A stretch of 62,000 nt of DNA from Zygnema cylindricum. Lineage: Eukaryota > Streptophyta > Zygnematophyceae > Zygnematales > Zygnemataceae. The stretch is from assembly GCA_037447655.1 (NCBI GenBank), contig JBBHKE010003535.1, forward strand, positions 1 through 62,000, in the 5' to 3' direction. Numbering within the stretch: the first letter of the stretch is position 1; the number at the start of each line of letters is the position of its first letter. Of this stretch, positions 9,927 through 20,355 are shown one piece after another. The translations under genes and the position numbers were made by a program. Below the pieces are notes generated by a model. It had not been told where the DNA came from and searched no databases. It was given only the letters and a program-made list of their open reading frames with translations.

Positions 9927-10972
9927 TACAATTTGTGTCCTCCATTGGACTACAGAATACAAGAAGCCTCTAGATAGTTATTAGCTAACCCACTTTCAAT
10001 AGAAACCACCGCTACACAAGCAAACAAGCAGACAATCTAACTGCACCCTTGTGCAGCTTGGACTCCCTTGAGTCCGTAGAAAAAGAAATCTCTGAAAACG
10101 CCGAAACAGGCGATGAGTTATAAGGTGGCAAAGATGCGAATTTATACAAACTCTCAAAGAGAGAAAGGACTATCTTCGTGATTTTTCCTAAGTCCTAGTT
10201 TTTTCCTAGTTCCTCTCACAGCCCCTATCTACTGTATGTACGAACCAATCAGAACACGATACAGTACCAAAAAGTACTACTGCCGATGTACTTTCTGTAT
10301 GGCATCTGTACGACAAGGCCATTCGGCGTACGCGTGTCCATTTTCCACTCGTCCGAACGTTCCTCGGAATTCCTGCGACCGAATGTCGTCTCTCCACGTG
10401 GCGCCAGGTCATGCCACGTCATTAAATGCCAAAATGACCATTTCGGGATTTTGGCGATGATGTGCGCTGTCAGATTTGACGCGAAATGTAATCTCATCCG
10501 TGATAAATACTTGCGCAATATTTGTTTTGATGTCAAAACAAAATGCGCGATATGCGTTTCAATTAGTATAGTACTTCGTACTTTATCAAACTGTATATAT
10601 GCATGCCGTAAGGATTTTCAGTTAAGTGATTTCTGTATAGTACAATAGTTTGAATACTAGTCAAACCCTATATATCCGAACGGACTTCTACGACAGACTG
10701 GTTAGAGCTAACGACTACACCGCGCTCTACCGGTCGGGGGTTTGAGTCCTGCCGGACTCAACCTTTTGTTGAGAGTGACTTAAGTCACTCTTTAGTCCTT
10801 CCCATGGAGCTGAGACAGCCATGGCTCCATCGCCCTCTCTCTCCTTCAGTGACTACAACAAGTATGGGGGTGAGTGAGAAGAGATGAAGGCACGCGGCCC
10901 TACATTTTCTTTGTATGTTTTCCGCTAATTAATTTAGACCTAAAAAATACAATAAAACTACTTATTTCAACA
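9927..10972 (-). repeat. 3' LTR of element B
   Basis: The LTR is 1046 bp. On the minus strand it starts TGTTGAAATAAG at 10972 and ends AAATTGTA at 9927 (terminal CA decayed to TA). It carries the 20-bp perfect palindrome AGAGTGACTTAAGTCACTCT at 10772-10791 and the plus-strand tRNA-like box at 10739-10749. Confidence 0.92.
10772..10791. repeat. 20-bp perfect palindrome in B LTR
   Basis: AGAGTGACTTAAGTCACTCT equals its own reverse complement. Next to it lies the hairpin CTCAACCTTTTGTTGAG. Slightly decayed versions occur at the same place in the A and F LTRs. Confidence 0.9.
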
Positions 10973-10981
10973 CTCCCCTTA

Positions 10982-12529
10982 TTTTCTAGTCTAATTTTAA
11001 CTTTTCTTTTAATCCACATTTTTCCCTACAATATTTTAACTTTGGAGAGGGCACAAGTTTGGTCATCATGTCAGCCACCATTTCCTCATCAGATCTATTT
11101 ACAAGATTCACTATTTTATTCTGCACTTTTTCTCTTACAAAACTTAATCTTATGTCCATATGTTTAGCCTTAAAATGATATTTTGGATTGGCTGCAATTG
11201 CTATGGCCGCTTGATTATCACAAAACACTTCATGCACTCCCTTCTTCATATACACCAGTTCTTGCAGCAAGGACTCGACCCACATCAACTCTTTCATAGC
11301 AGAACAAAAGGCCATGTACTCAGCCTCCATAGTGGACTAAGCAACCACCTTTTGTTGCTTACTGCTCCAACAGCAAGCACCTTCCCCAACATACAACACA
11401 TACCCAGAAGTGCATCGTCTCATAGGTGCGTCCCCATTACTGGCGTTACTCCAAGTAGTGATGTCAGTCTGCTCCCCTCCCAAATGCAACCATAACTCTC
11501 TAGTTCCCACCAGATATCTCATGACTTTCTTGGTTGCCTCCCAGTCTCTTTTCCTAGGATCATTAAGACTCCTACGGAGTACTCCAACTGTTGCCGCTAT
11601 GTCCGGTCTGGTACACTTCATAAAATAGATTAAACTTCCTACGACCTCTCTTTAAGGAATAAAATTTATAAATTCTCTCTCTTTTGCACTCATCTGATCG
11701 TCTAAGATCATCACTCCTTCTTCTACACTCCCATCACTTCTTTTTTTCAAGTCCATTGGAGTGGTGCAACTGTTAGCATTTTCCATCTGGAATTTTTCAA
11801 GCATATTACCTTTAGCTTCTTTCTGAGTAAGTCTGATAATCTTCTTCCCCCTATTTCTCTCCATTTGAATCCCCAAAATATATCTTGCTTACTCTAAATC
11901 CTTCATATCAAATCTGCTTCTAAGATCTTTCTTTAACTTATTGATCTTTTCCACAGATTTACTCAACACAAGCAGATCATCCACATAAATTGCAATAAAA
12001 ATGACACCATTCTCATCCTCAAATATATAGATAGAATGGTCAGAGCTGATACTGATATATCCTAAACCTGTAAGAAGCTCATCTAGTTTCTTATTCCACT
12101 GTCGGGGAGCCTGCTTCAATCCATATAGGGACTTTATGAGTCTGCAGACTTTGCTCTGTTCTCCTTCTTCCACGAACCCCTCCGGTTGTATTTCTTCCTC
12201 TAACTCACCATTAAGAAAAAGCAGTCTTAATGTCCATCTGGTGTATTTCCATGTCTCTCGCTGCTGCCAGAATGAGGAGAATCCTTACTGATGGGAACCG
12301 AACAACTAGAGCAAAGGTCTCCTCATAGTCAATCCCCTCCTTTTCGGTGAACCCCTTTGCTACCAATCGAGCCTTATATATCTCAATGGTATTATCTGGG
12401 TTTAGTTTTAGTTTAAATACCCATTTACACCCAATAGGTTTTTTGTCTGGAGGGTAATCTGCTAGTTCCCAAGTATTTGCTTCCATGATAGAAGCCATTT
12501 CATCATTTATGGCTCTAATCTATCTTTCT
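10982..12529 (-). pseudogene. reverse transcriptase-RNase H region of element B
   Basis: Reverse transcriptase shows [40 protein letters not shown] and an intact catalytic IYVDDLLVLSKS. RNase H shows TTWSNASNGDAPMRRC, MEAEYMAFCSAMKELMW and FCDNQAAIAIAAN. Frames are broken near 11890, 12210 and 11650 by a stop or small shift. The last residues KLKLD sit just before the polypurine tract. The WSDAS aspartate common to the family is asparagine here, so RNase H is probably inactive as well. Confidence 0.88.
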
Positions 12530-14199
12530 TTCTCTGACTATTCACTGCCTCTGAGTAAGACTGAGGCTCATCAGGGTGAGATAGCTTAGTTACCTTATCA
12601 ACGGCTTATTTTTCCTGTGTCCGTTTGCTGCTCCTTTTTCCTCCGTCAAACTCAGAAGCTGGAATAGATGGAAGTCTTGGATTTCTTCTCACTGTCTCAT
12701 CGGCTCCCCTATCCATGGAAGCTGGTTCTTGTCCCGCTTCTTTTATCTCCTCGGAGTCCATAAAAATAAGTGAGGTTTTCGGTGAGTCTCCGGTATCTTG
12801 GATCTCCCCTGAATCTGCAATCACGTTTTCACTCATGTCCCTTTCGGGAACGACCGAGTTCTCCTCACTTTCTGACTAAAATTTGATTTTTATCTTCTTT
12901 GTATATTTGAAGGGGTCCAATGACTTCCCTTCATCCATGACAACTAAGTGTTTGACCAGAATGTTATCTTTCTTTGCTAAGTCTTAGACTCTATATCCCT
13001 TAACATCCTCATCATATCCCACAAAGTATCCTTGTTTTCCCTTAGCATATAGCTTTCAGTTTTTCCTATCCGTGTCAAGACTGTAAACATGGCTATCGAA
13101 TACTTTAAGGTGTGAGATATCTGGTTTTCTTCTAACCCATCTCTCATAAGGTGTCACTCCCTTTACAGCTGAGGTAAGGACTTTATTCTTGATGTAGTTG
13201 GCACAGTTCATTGCTTCTGCCCAAAATCTCTTTCCTATTTTCTTGTCTGCCAACATACTGCAAACACTATCTCCTAGTGTTCAATTCAACCTCTCAGCTA
13301 CCCCATTTTGTTCCGGGGTATATGGTATAGTTTTCTGGTGTTGCACTCCCTCATCTCTCAGATATTCCTCAAACTGGTAGGAGGTATATTCCCCCCCATT
13401 ATCACTCCTTATCCTCTTAATGGGGGTTTCATGCAACTTCTCACTCCAGGCTTTATATTTTTTGAAGTAAGTTGATGCTTCAGACTTTGTTGTTAGAAAG
13501 TAGACTCTAGAGTATCTAGACCAGTCATCGGTTATTGTCATCATAAACCTCTTTCCTCCAACCGAAGGCACTTTTGCAGGTCCCGAAATATCTGTGTGGA
13601 CCAAATCTAACACTTTCTTACCTCTATATGTGGCGGCTTTGGGAAAGGGAAGTCTGTGAGCCTTACCTTGAGCACAGCCACTACAATCATCCATCATTTC
13701 ATTATCCCCAAACTCAATGCCTTTTACTACTCCAAGTTTTTTCATTTCCCTCAACCTATCAAAATGCACATGCCCCAACCGCTTATGCCAAATCATCAAC
13801 TTAGGAACACCAACATAGTAAGCATTCTTCTTTTCATTACTCAGGTTTAGCCTAAACATTCCTTGGCTACCCTTATCTGCCGTGAAGTAAACGTCATCCC
13901 CATACTTAGCTGTAAAGACTCCCTTTCTAGTGAAGGTATCAAACTCTTTGTCATCTAACACAGACGTAGAGACAAGATTTTTACTCAGCTGAGGAATGTA
14001 GAGTACATTTGAGAATGTAAGTATAGAAGTCTTACCCTCCACTAAGACTTTTAGATCTACTGAGCCCACTAGATCTGTAGTAACCACTCTCCCATCCCCA
14101 TACTCTATCTCTATAGTAAGGATCTTTCTTAGCTTAGTGAAAAGTTCTTTATCACGACACATATGCATGGATGCACCTAAGTTAATAATCCATCCTTAC
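12530..14199 (-). pseudogene. protease-integrase region of element B
   Basis: One open stretch (13281-14168) covers the end of the protease, the pre-integrase zinc domain (WHKRLGHVHFDRL; DDCSGCAQGK, all ligands present) and the integrase core with TITDDWSRYS, IRSDNGGEYTS and EQNGVAERLN, so the D, D and E positions are present. Just upstream the protease motif reads IINLGASMHMC in place of IIDSGASMHMC, which loses the catalytic aspartate. The integrase tail (13056-13256) and the acidic linker (12606-12836) are in separate frames. Confidence 0.88.
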
Positions 14200-15325
14200 T
14201 GTGGAGCTTCTAGAATTGCTCCAACGGCACACTTCTGTCTCCGAGGGATCTCGTTCTCCTCCAAACTCTCGTCAAGAAGAAGCTCCCCATCCTCCTCAGA
14301 GGCCTCATCCTCAGTTTCTCCTTTCACTTTATTAACCACAAATGCCTTTTTCTTCCCTCCGGAAGAACCCCCTCCACAATTCTCTTGGAGCCTCTGCTCC
14401 TACAGCTTGGCACAATCTTTGATAAACTGTCCCGGCTTCTTGCAAAAATGACAAAGACCCTTTGGGGGCCTCCGTCCCCCATAATTATCTCTTTCCCCTC
14501 TATAAGTTTCTTCGGGTCCTTCCCCCATCGGTCCCCTCCTGCTGCTAGAGCTTGAATGCTCTTTCCTCCTCTCCAAATCTCCATTGTGTTTTCCTGCACA
14601 AGTATCATCCTAACCACTGTGTTCCATTTCCATGAACTATCACGCATCTCTTGTGCTCGGTACACTATGTTCTCAAACTCATTTGGTAACTTCATGATAA
14701 GAGTGTTAACTTTCATTTTCATTGTGCCTGTCCACCAGGCACTTTCCATCTCTATATACAAACAAGAAAGATCATTATAGTAATCTAACATATTTCCTCC
14801 TTTGTAAGTGTAACTCACTAGTTTTTGCTCAGCCAACTGGAGCTCCTGAATAGTTCCAGCTCTATAAATCTCCACCAAACTCACCCACAACTCCTCGGCC
14901 TTTTAAATATGAAGATGAGGGGTGGCCAGCGCTTCAGTGAGGTGCCTTAGAATGAAGTTCTTGGCAGCCATGTTTACATCCTCCCACATTTGAGTATCGT
15001 TCTCCACGGTCTTCACGATCGCCGCTCCCGGTATTGTTGCAATAGGAGTGAGGGGTGTCTCCTTCCCTTTCCCTTTTCTGGACACACTGCTGTCCCCATC
15101 ATTTGCCTCCTCTGCTGAGGCAGCCGTTGCTGTAGGAAATCTTACTCCTCCAAATCCTGGTGGAGTTCCCAAAAGTGGAGGTTTCACTTGTCCACTGACG
15201 ATACCCTAGTATCGTTTTTCGCACAAAGCTCCCATCATCATGGCTTTCCAATAGATGAACCCAAATCCATTGAAGGTGGGCACCCTAGAGGGTGGGCCCA
15301 TAACCTGCAATTCTGTGTCCTCCAT
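14200..15325 (-). pseudogene. gag of element B
   Basis: The ATG at 15325 is inside the LTR and the frame runs through the primer-binding site (MEDTELQVMGPPSRVP). Blocks GTPPGFGGVRF, NDTQMWEDVNMAAKNF and AGTIQELQLAEQKL are conserved. A stop near 15210 and another near 14900 break it. A shift near 14480 puts the zinc knuckle out of frame. That knuckle reads CHFCKKPGQFIKDC, with the histidine changed to glutamine. Confidence 0.87.
15291..15305 (-). other. Primer-binding site of element B (anticodon-arm type)
   Basis: The minus strand reads GGTTATGGGCCCACC directly after the 5' LTR. All 15 bases complement the anticodon arm of plant initiator tRNA-Met (GGUGGGCCCAUAACC) as I recall it. Drosophila copia uses the same region of the same tRNA. 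Confidence 0.8.
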
Positions 15326-15518
15326 TAGACTACAATATACAAGAAGCCTCTAGATAGTTATTAGCTAACCCACTTTCAATGAAAACCACTACTACACAAG
15401 CAGACAAGTAGACAATCTGACTACACCCTTGTGCAGCGTGGACTCCCCTAAGTCCGTAGAAAAAAAAATCTCTGAAAACGTCCAACCAGGCAATAAGTTA
15501 TAGGGTGGCAAAGATGCC

Positions 15519-15526
15519 TATTTATA
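15519..15526 (-). promoter_or_regulatory. TATA-like box in B 5' LTR
   Basis: The minus strand reads TATAAATA about 215 bp before the LTR end. The same box is at the matching site in the A LTR (21131). It probably sets the U3/R boundary. Confidence 0.55.
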
Positions 15527-16072
15527 CAAACTCTCAAAGAGAGAGAGGACTATCTTCCTGATTTTTCCTAAGTCCTAGTTTTTCCTATTTCCTCTCACAG
15601 TCCCTATCTACTGTATGTATGAACCAATCAGAACACTGTACAGTACCAGAAAACACTAATGCCGATGTACTTTCTGTACGGCCTCTATACCACAAGGCCA
15701 TTCGGCGGACGCGTGTCCATTTTCCACTTGTCCGTACGTTCCTCGGAATTCGTGCGACCAAATGTCGTCTCTCCGCGTGGCGCCAGGTCATGTCACGTCA
15801 CTAAATGCCAAAGTGACCATTCCGGGATTTCGGCGATGATGTGAGCCGTCAAATTTGAGGCGAAATGTAATCTCTACCGTGATAAATACTTGTGCGATAT
15901 TTGTTTCGATGTCGAAACAAAATGCGCGATATACGTTTCAATTAGTATAGTACTTCGTACTTTATCAAACTCTATCTATGCATGCCGTAAAGATTTTCAG
16001 TTAAATGATTTCTCTATAGTACAATAGTTTCAATACTAATCAAACCCTATATATCCTAACGGACTTCTACGA

Positions 16073-16135
16073 AAACTGGTTAGAGCTAACGGGTAAACCG
16101 CGCTCTGCCGGTCGGGGGTTCGAGTCCTGCCGGAC
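16073..16135 (+). other. tRNA-like antisense segment in LTR (A-box and B-box like)
   Basis: On the strand opposite to the element, TGGTTAGAGCTAACGG resembles a Pol III A box, and GGTTCGAGTCC at 16117-16127 is an exact B-box match. They are spaced about 40 nt apart, as in a tRNA gene. A T-arm-like fold surrounds the B box. Equivalent segments lie in all the other LTRs here. No complete tRNA cloverleaf or acceptor stem is evident. Confidence 0.5.
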
Positions 16136-16349
16136 TCAACCTTTTTTTGAGAGTGACTTAATTCACTCTTCAGTCCTTCCCATAGAGCTGAGGGAGCCAT
16201 GGCCCCATCGCTCTCTCTCTCCTTCAATGACTACAACAAGTATGGGGGCGAGAGAGAAGAGATTGAGGCAGGCTGCCTACATTTTCTTTGTATGTTTTCC
16301 GCTAATTAATTTAGACCTAGAAAATACAATAAAACTACTTATTTCAACA

Positions 16350-17130
16350 GTCATGAAGACCAAGGAAAACGATATTCAAATTTGGGAGGACACCAACATG
16401 AATGCCAGGCATTTCATTATGAGGCACCTCATTTAAGCTTTGGCAACCTCCCATCTTCACATCTCCAAGGCCAAGGTGGTACCATTCAGGAGCTCCAGCT
16501 GGCTGAGCAAAGGTTGGGGAGTTATACTTACAAATGAGGGAAGATGTTAGATTACAGTAATGATCTCTCTTGCCTCATATGGAGATGGAGAGTGCCGGAT
16601 GGATAGTCACAATAAAGATGAAAGTTAACACTCTCATCATGAAGCTGCCTGAGGAGTATGAAAACATAGTGTACAAAGTGCAAGAAATGCATCACAGTTC
16701 ATGGAAGTGGAACACTGTGGTCCCAATGATACTCGTGCAGGAGAACACTATAAATATCCGTAGAGGAGGTAAGAGCGTTCAAGCTCTAGCTGCCGAAAGG
16801 AACCGGTGGAGGAAGAATCCGAAGAAGCCGTAGAACAGCTTCAAAGAAGAGAGAGATATATCTGGAGATCCTAGACCCGCAAAAGGCTTTTGTCATTTTT
16901 GCAAAAAGTCGGGACACTTCATAGTTGATTGCACCAAGCTGTCGAAGTTGAGGCTCCAAGAAAACCGTGGAGGGGGTTCTTCCGGAGGGAAGAAGAAGGC
17001 ACTTGCGGTCACACGAGTAAAAAGAGAGACTAAGGAGGACGAGTCCTCTAAGAAGGAGGATGGGTAGCTTCTCCTCGACGAGAATCTTGAGGAGAACGAG
17101 ATCCCTCGGAAACAGAAGTGTGCTCTTGAA
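16350..17130 (+). pseudogene. gag of element A, part 2 (after B)
   Basis: Gag resumes after the GTCAT duplication copy with KTKENDIQIWEDTNMNARHF. Stops near 16434 and 16538 and a deletion near 16470 break it, followed by a stop near 16831. The zinc knuckle CHFCKKSGHFIVDC is intact at about 16890-16932, in a frame that continues into the acidic region before protease, itself stopped at 17067 (TAG). Confidence 0.85.
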
Positions 17131-18860
17131 GCCATTCGAGAAGCTCCACAAGAAGGATGGATCATTGATTCAGGTGCATCCATGCATATGTGTCATGATA
17201 AGCAACTTTTCACTAAGCTAAGAAAGATCCTTACTGTAGAGATAGAGTATGGGGATGGGAGAGTGGTTACTACATATCTAGTGGGGTTAGTAGATCTGAA
17301 AGTCTTAGTGGAGGGTAAGACTTCTATCCTTACATTCTCAGATGTACTCTACAATCCTCAGTTGAGTACGAATCTTCTGTCTATTTGTGTATTAGATGAC
17401 AAGGATTTTGATAACTTCATTAGAAAGGGAATCTTTACAGCTAAGTATGGAGATGAAGTCTACTTCACGACGGATAAGAGTAGCCAAGGAATGTTTAGGC
17501 TTAACCTGAGTAATGAAAAGAAAAGTGCTTACTATGGTGGTGTCCCGAGCTTGATGATCTGACATAAGTGGTTGGGGCATGTGCATTTTGATAGGTTGAG
17601 GGAAATGAAGAAGCTTGGTGTAGTAGAAGGCATTCAGTTTGGGGATAATGAAATGATGGATGATTGTAGTGGTTGTGCCCAAGGTAAGTCTCACAGACTG
17701 CCCTTTCTTAAAACTGCCACACATAGAGGTGAGAAAGTACTAAATCTGGTCCACACAGATATGTGGGGACCAGCAAGAGTACCTTCGGTTGAAGGGAAGA
17801 GGTATATGCTGACGATTACTGATGATTGGTCCAAATATTCTAGAGTGTATTTTCTAAAAACAAAGTCTGAAACACCAAAGTACTTCAAAGAATACAAACA
17901 CTGGAGTGAGAAGTTGCACAAAAACCCCCATTGAGCCAATAAAGAGTGATAATGGGGGAGAGTACGCCTCTAACCAGTTTGAGGAATACTTCAAAGATGA
18001 GGGAGTTCAGCATCAGTAAATTGTACCGAACAATCTAGAACAAAATGGGGTAGCTGAGAGGTTAAAACGGACTCTAGGAGATAGTGTATGTAGTATGTTG
18101 GCTAACAAGAAAATAGGAAAATGATTTTGGGCAGAAGCCATGAGCTGTGCTAACTATATTAAGAATAGAGTCCTCACTACAGCCATTAAAGGAATGACAC
18201 CATATGAGAGATGGGTTGGAAGGAAACCGGATATCTCTCACTTGAAAGTATTCGGTAGTCAAGTTTACAGTCTTGACACAGATAAGAAAAACTGGAAACT
18301 ATATGCTAAGGGAAAACCATGATATTTTGTGGGATATGATGAGGATGTCAAGGGATATAGAATGTATGACTTAGCTAAACAAGACATCATTGTGGTAAAG
18401 CATCTAGTTGTCCTGGATGAAAGAAAGTCATTCGATCCTTTCAAACACACTAAGAAAATAAGAATCAGCTTTGAGTCCGAGAGTGAGGAGGACTCAGATC
18501 TTCCCAGAAGGGACACAAGTGCAAAGATGATTGCAAATTCATGGGAGATCTTAGATGGGGGAGATATACCTGAATCTCCTCATATTTCTAGACACTCTGA
18601 GGAGAAAAAGCAAGATGAGCCGGAATCGGTTTCCATAGATTGTGGAGCTGATAAGACATTACAGAGGAATCCAAGACTTCCCTCCATTCCAACTTCTAAC
18701 TTTGAGGGAGGACGAAGGAGCAGCAAAAGACTACAAGAAAAACAGGCTACTCACAAGGTAACAAAGCTATCTCACCCAGATGAGCCTCAATCATACGAAA
18801 AGGCAATAGACAATGCAGAGAAAGATAAATGGGTCAGAGCCATAAATGATGAGATGGCTT
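17131..18860 (+). pseudogene. protease-integrase region of element A
   Basis: The protease motif IIDSGASMHMC is intact near 17165. The pre-integrase domain shows MGHVHFDRLREMKKLG and DDCSGCAQGK, but its WHK is lost to a TGA near 17561 (TGG in paralogs). Integrase shows TITDDWSKYSRVYFL and SDNGGEYAS. A frameshift near 17930 and stops near 18018, 18121 and 18320 follow. The acidic linker 18329-18862 is open, ending at a TAA near 18858. Confidence 0.87.
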
Positions 18861-20342
18861 AAATCATGGATGCTAATACTTGGGAGCTGGTGGACTGTCC
18901 TCCAGATAGAAACCCATTGGGTGCAAATCAGTGTTTAAACTAAAACTGAACCCAAATAATACCATTGAGAAATATAAGGCTCGGTTGGTAGCAAAGGGGT
19001 TCACTCAAAAAGAGGGAATAGATTATAAGGAGACTTTTGCCTTGGTGGTTCGATTCCCATCTGTAAGGATTCTCCTTAGTCTAGCGGCAGCGTAAGACAT
19101 GGAAATACACCAGATGGATATTAAACTTGCCTTCCTCAACGGTGAACTAGAGGAAGAAATCTTCATGCGGCAACCCAAGGGATTTGTAGAGGAGGGAGAG
19201 AAGAACAAAGTCTGAAGACTCATAAAGTCTTTATATGGACTGAAGCAAGCTCCCACACAATAGAATGAGAAACTAGATGAGTTTCTTACCAGTCTAAGAT
19301 ATATCCAGATAAGTTTTGACCATTCTATTTACATGTTTGAGGATGAGAATGGTGTTATTTTCATTGCAATTTATGTGGATGATTTGCTGGTGTTAAGTAA
19401 ATCTATGGAAAATATCAATAAGCTAAAGAAAGATCTTAGAATCAGATTTTACATGAATGATTTAGGGGAGGCAAAATACATATTGGGAATTTAAACGGAA
19501 AGAGATAGGGAGAAGAGGATTATCAAACTTACTCAGAAAGAAGATATGGGAAATATGCTTGAGAAATTCCAAATGGAAAAGGCAAACACTTGTACCACTC
19601 CCATGGACTTGAAAAAAGTAAGTGATGGGAGTGTAGAAGGAGGAGTGATAATCTTAGATGATCAAATAAGTCCAGAAAAAAGACAGTTTATGAAATCTAT
19701 TCCTTACAAACAGGTTGTAGGAAGTTTAATCTACTTTATGAATTGTACCAGACCAGACATAGCAACAGCAATTGGAATCCTCAATAGGAGTCTTAATGAT
19801 CGTAGGAAGAGAGATTGGGAGGCAGCCAAGAGAGTTATGAGATACCTGGTAGGAACTAGGGATTTATGGTTGCATTTGGGAGGGGAGCACACTGACATCA
19901 CTACTTGGAGTGATGCCAGTTATGGGGGTGCACATAGGACAAGATGCACTTTTGGGTATGTGTTATATGTGCGGGAAGGTGCTTGCTGTTGGAGTAAGAA
20001 GCAAAAAAAGGTGGTTGCTCAGTCCACTATGGAGGTTCAGTACATGGGTTCTTGTTTTGCTGTGAAAGAGCTGATGTGGGTCAAGTCTTTATTGCAAGTA
20101 CTAGGGTATAGAAGGGAGTGCATGAAGTGTTTTGTAATAATCAAGCTGCAATTGCAATTGCCGCCAATCCAAAACATCATTTCAAGGCTAAACATATGTG
20201 TATAAGATTGAGTTTTGTGAATTTGGTGTATAGGGGTGATGGGGAAATGGTGGCTGATATGATGACAAAACCTGTGCCCTCTCCCAAGTTAAAATACTGT
20301 AGAGAAAAGTGTGGCTTAAAAGAGAAACTAAAATTAGACTAA
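18861..20342 (+). pseudogene. reverse transcriptase-RNase H region of element A
   Basis: Blocks [20 protein letters not shown] and MDIKLAFLNGELEEEIFMRQ are present and the catalytic IYVDDLLVLSKS near 19372 is intact. Stops lie near 19095, 19214, 19261 and 19492. The RNase H stretch 19546-20205 keeps TTWSDASYGG, and a small deletion near 20110 shifts the frame before FCNNQAAIAIAAN, where the usual aspartate of FCDNQ has become asparagine. The polypurine tract AAAAAATAAGGAGAG is at 20341-20355. Confidence 0.87.
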
Positions 20343-20355
20343 AAAATAAGGAGAG

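Larger units (their letters stand above)
9927..16349 (-). mobile_element. Copia element B, full length with both LTRs, inserted in A gag
   Basis: This 6423-bp minus-strand element has a 5' LTR at 15306-16349, primer-binding site 15291-15305, gag, protease, integrase, reverse transcriptase, RNase H, polypurine tract 10973-10986 and 3' LTR at 9927-10972. The duplication GTCGT/GTCAT flanks it. It has the longest open stretch of any copy here (13281-14168), but the gag and pol frames are interrupted and the protease aspartate is lost. Confidence 0.93.
15306..16349 (-). repeat. 5' LTR of element B
   Basis: The LTR is 1044 bp. On the minus strand it starts TGTTGAAATAAG at 16349 and ends GAATTGCA at 15306. 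A TATA-like TATAAATA lies at 15519-15526. A tRNA-like segment with an exact GGTTCGAGTCC box lies on the opposite strand at 16073-16135. Confidence 0.92.

Noticed and set aside
9927-10000. Reading the left end of B as an inverted 5' fragment of a further element (LTR plus gag start)
   Set aside because: Once the LTR is recognised to end at TTGCA after the ATG, this sequence is simply the LTR end. The GTCGT/GTCAT flanks confirm B as one element.
13281-14168. An intact integrase polyprotein gene in element B
   Set aside because: The stretch is open but its upstream protease has lost the catalytic aspartate and the frame is broken on both sides, so it is a remnant.
16073-16135. A functional tRNA gene
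   Set aside because: There are A-box and B-box like parts but no acceptor stem, no clear anticodon stem and decay among copies. It is described as tRNA-like LTR sequence instead.
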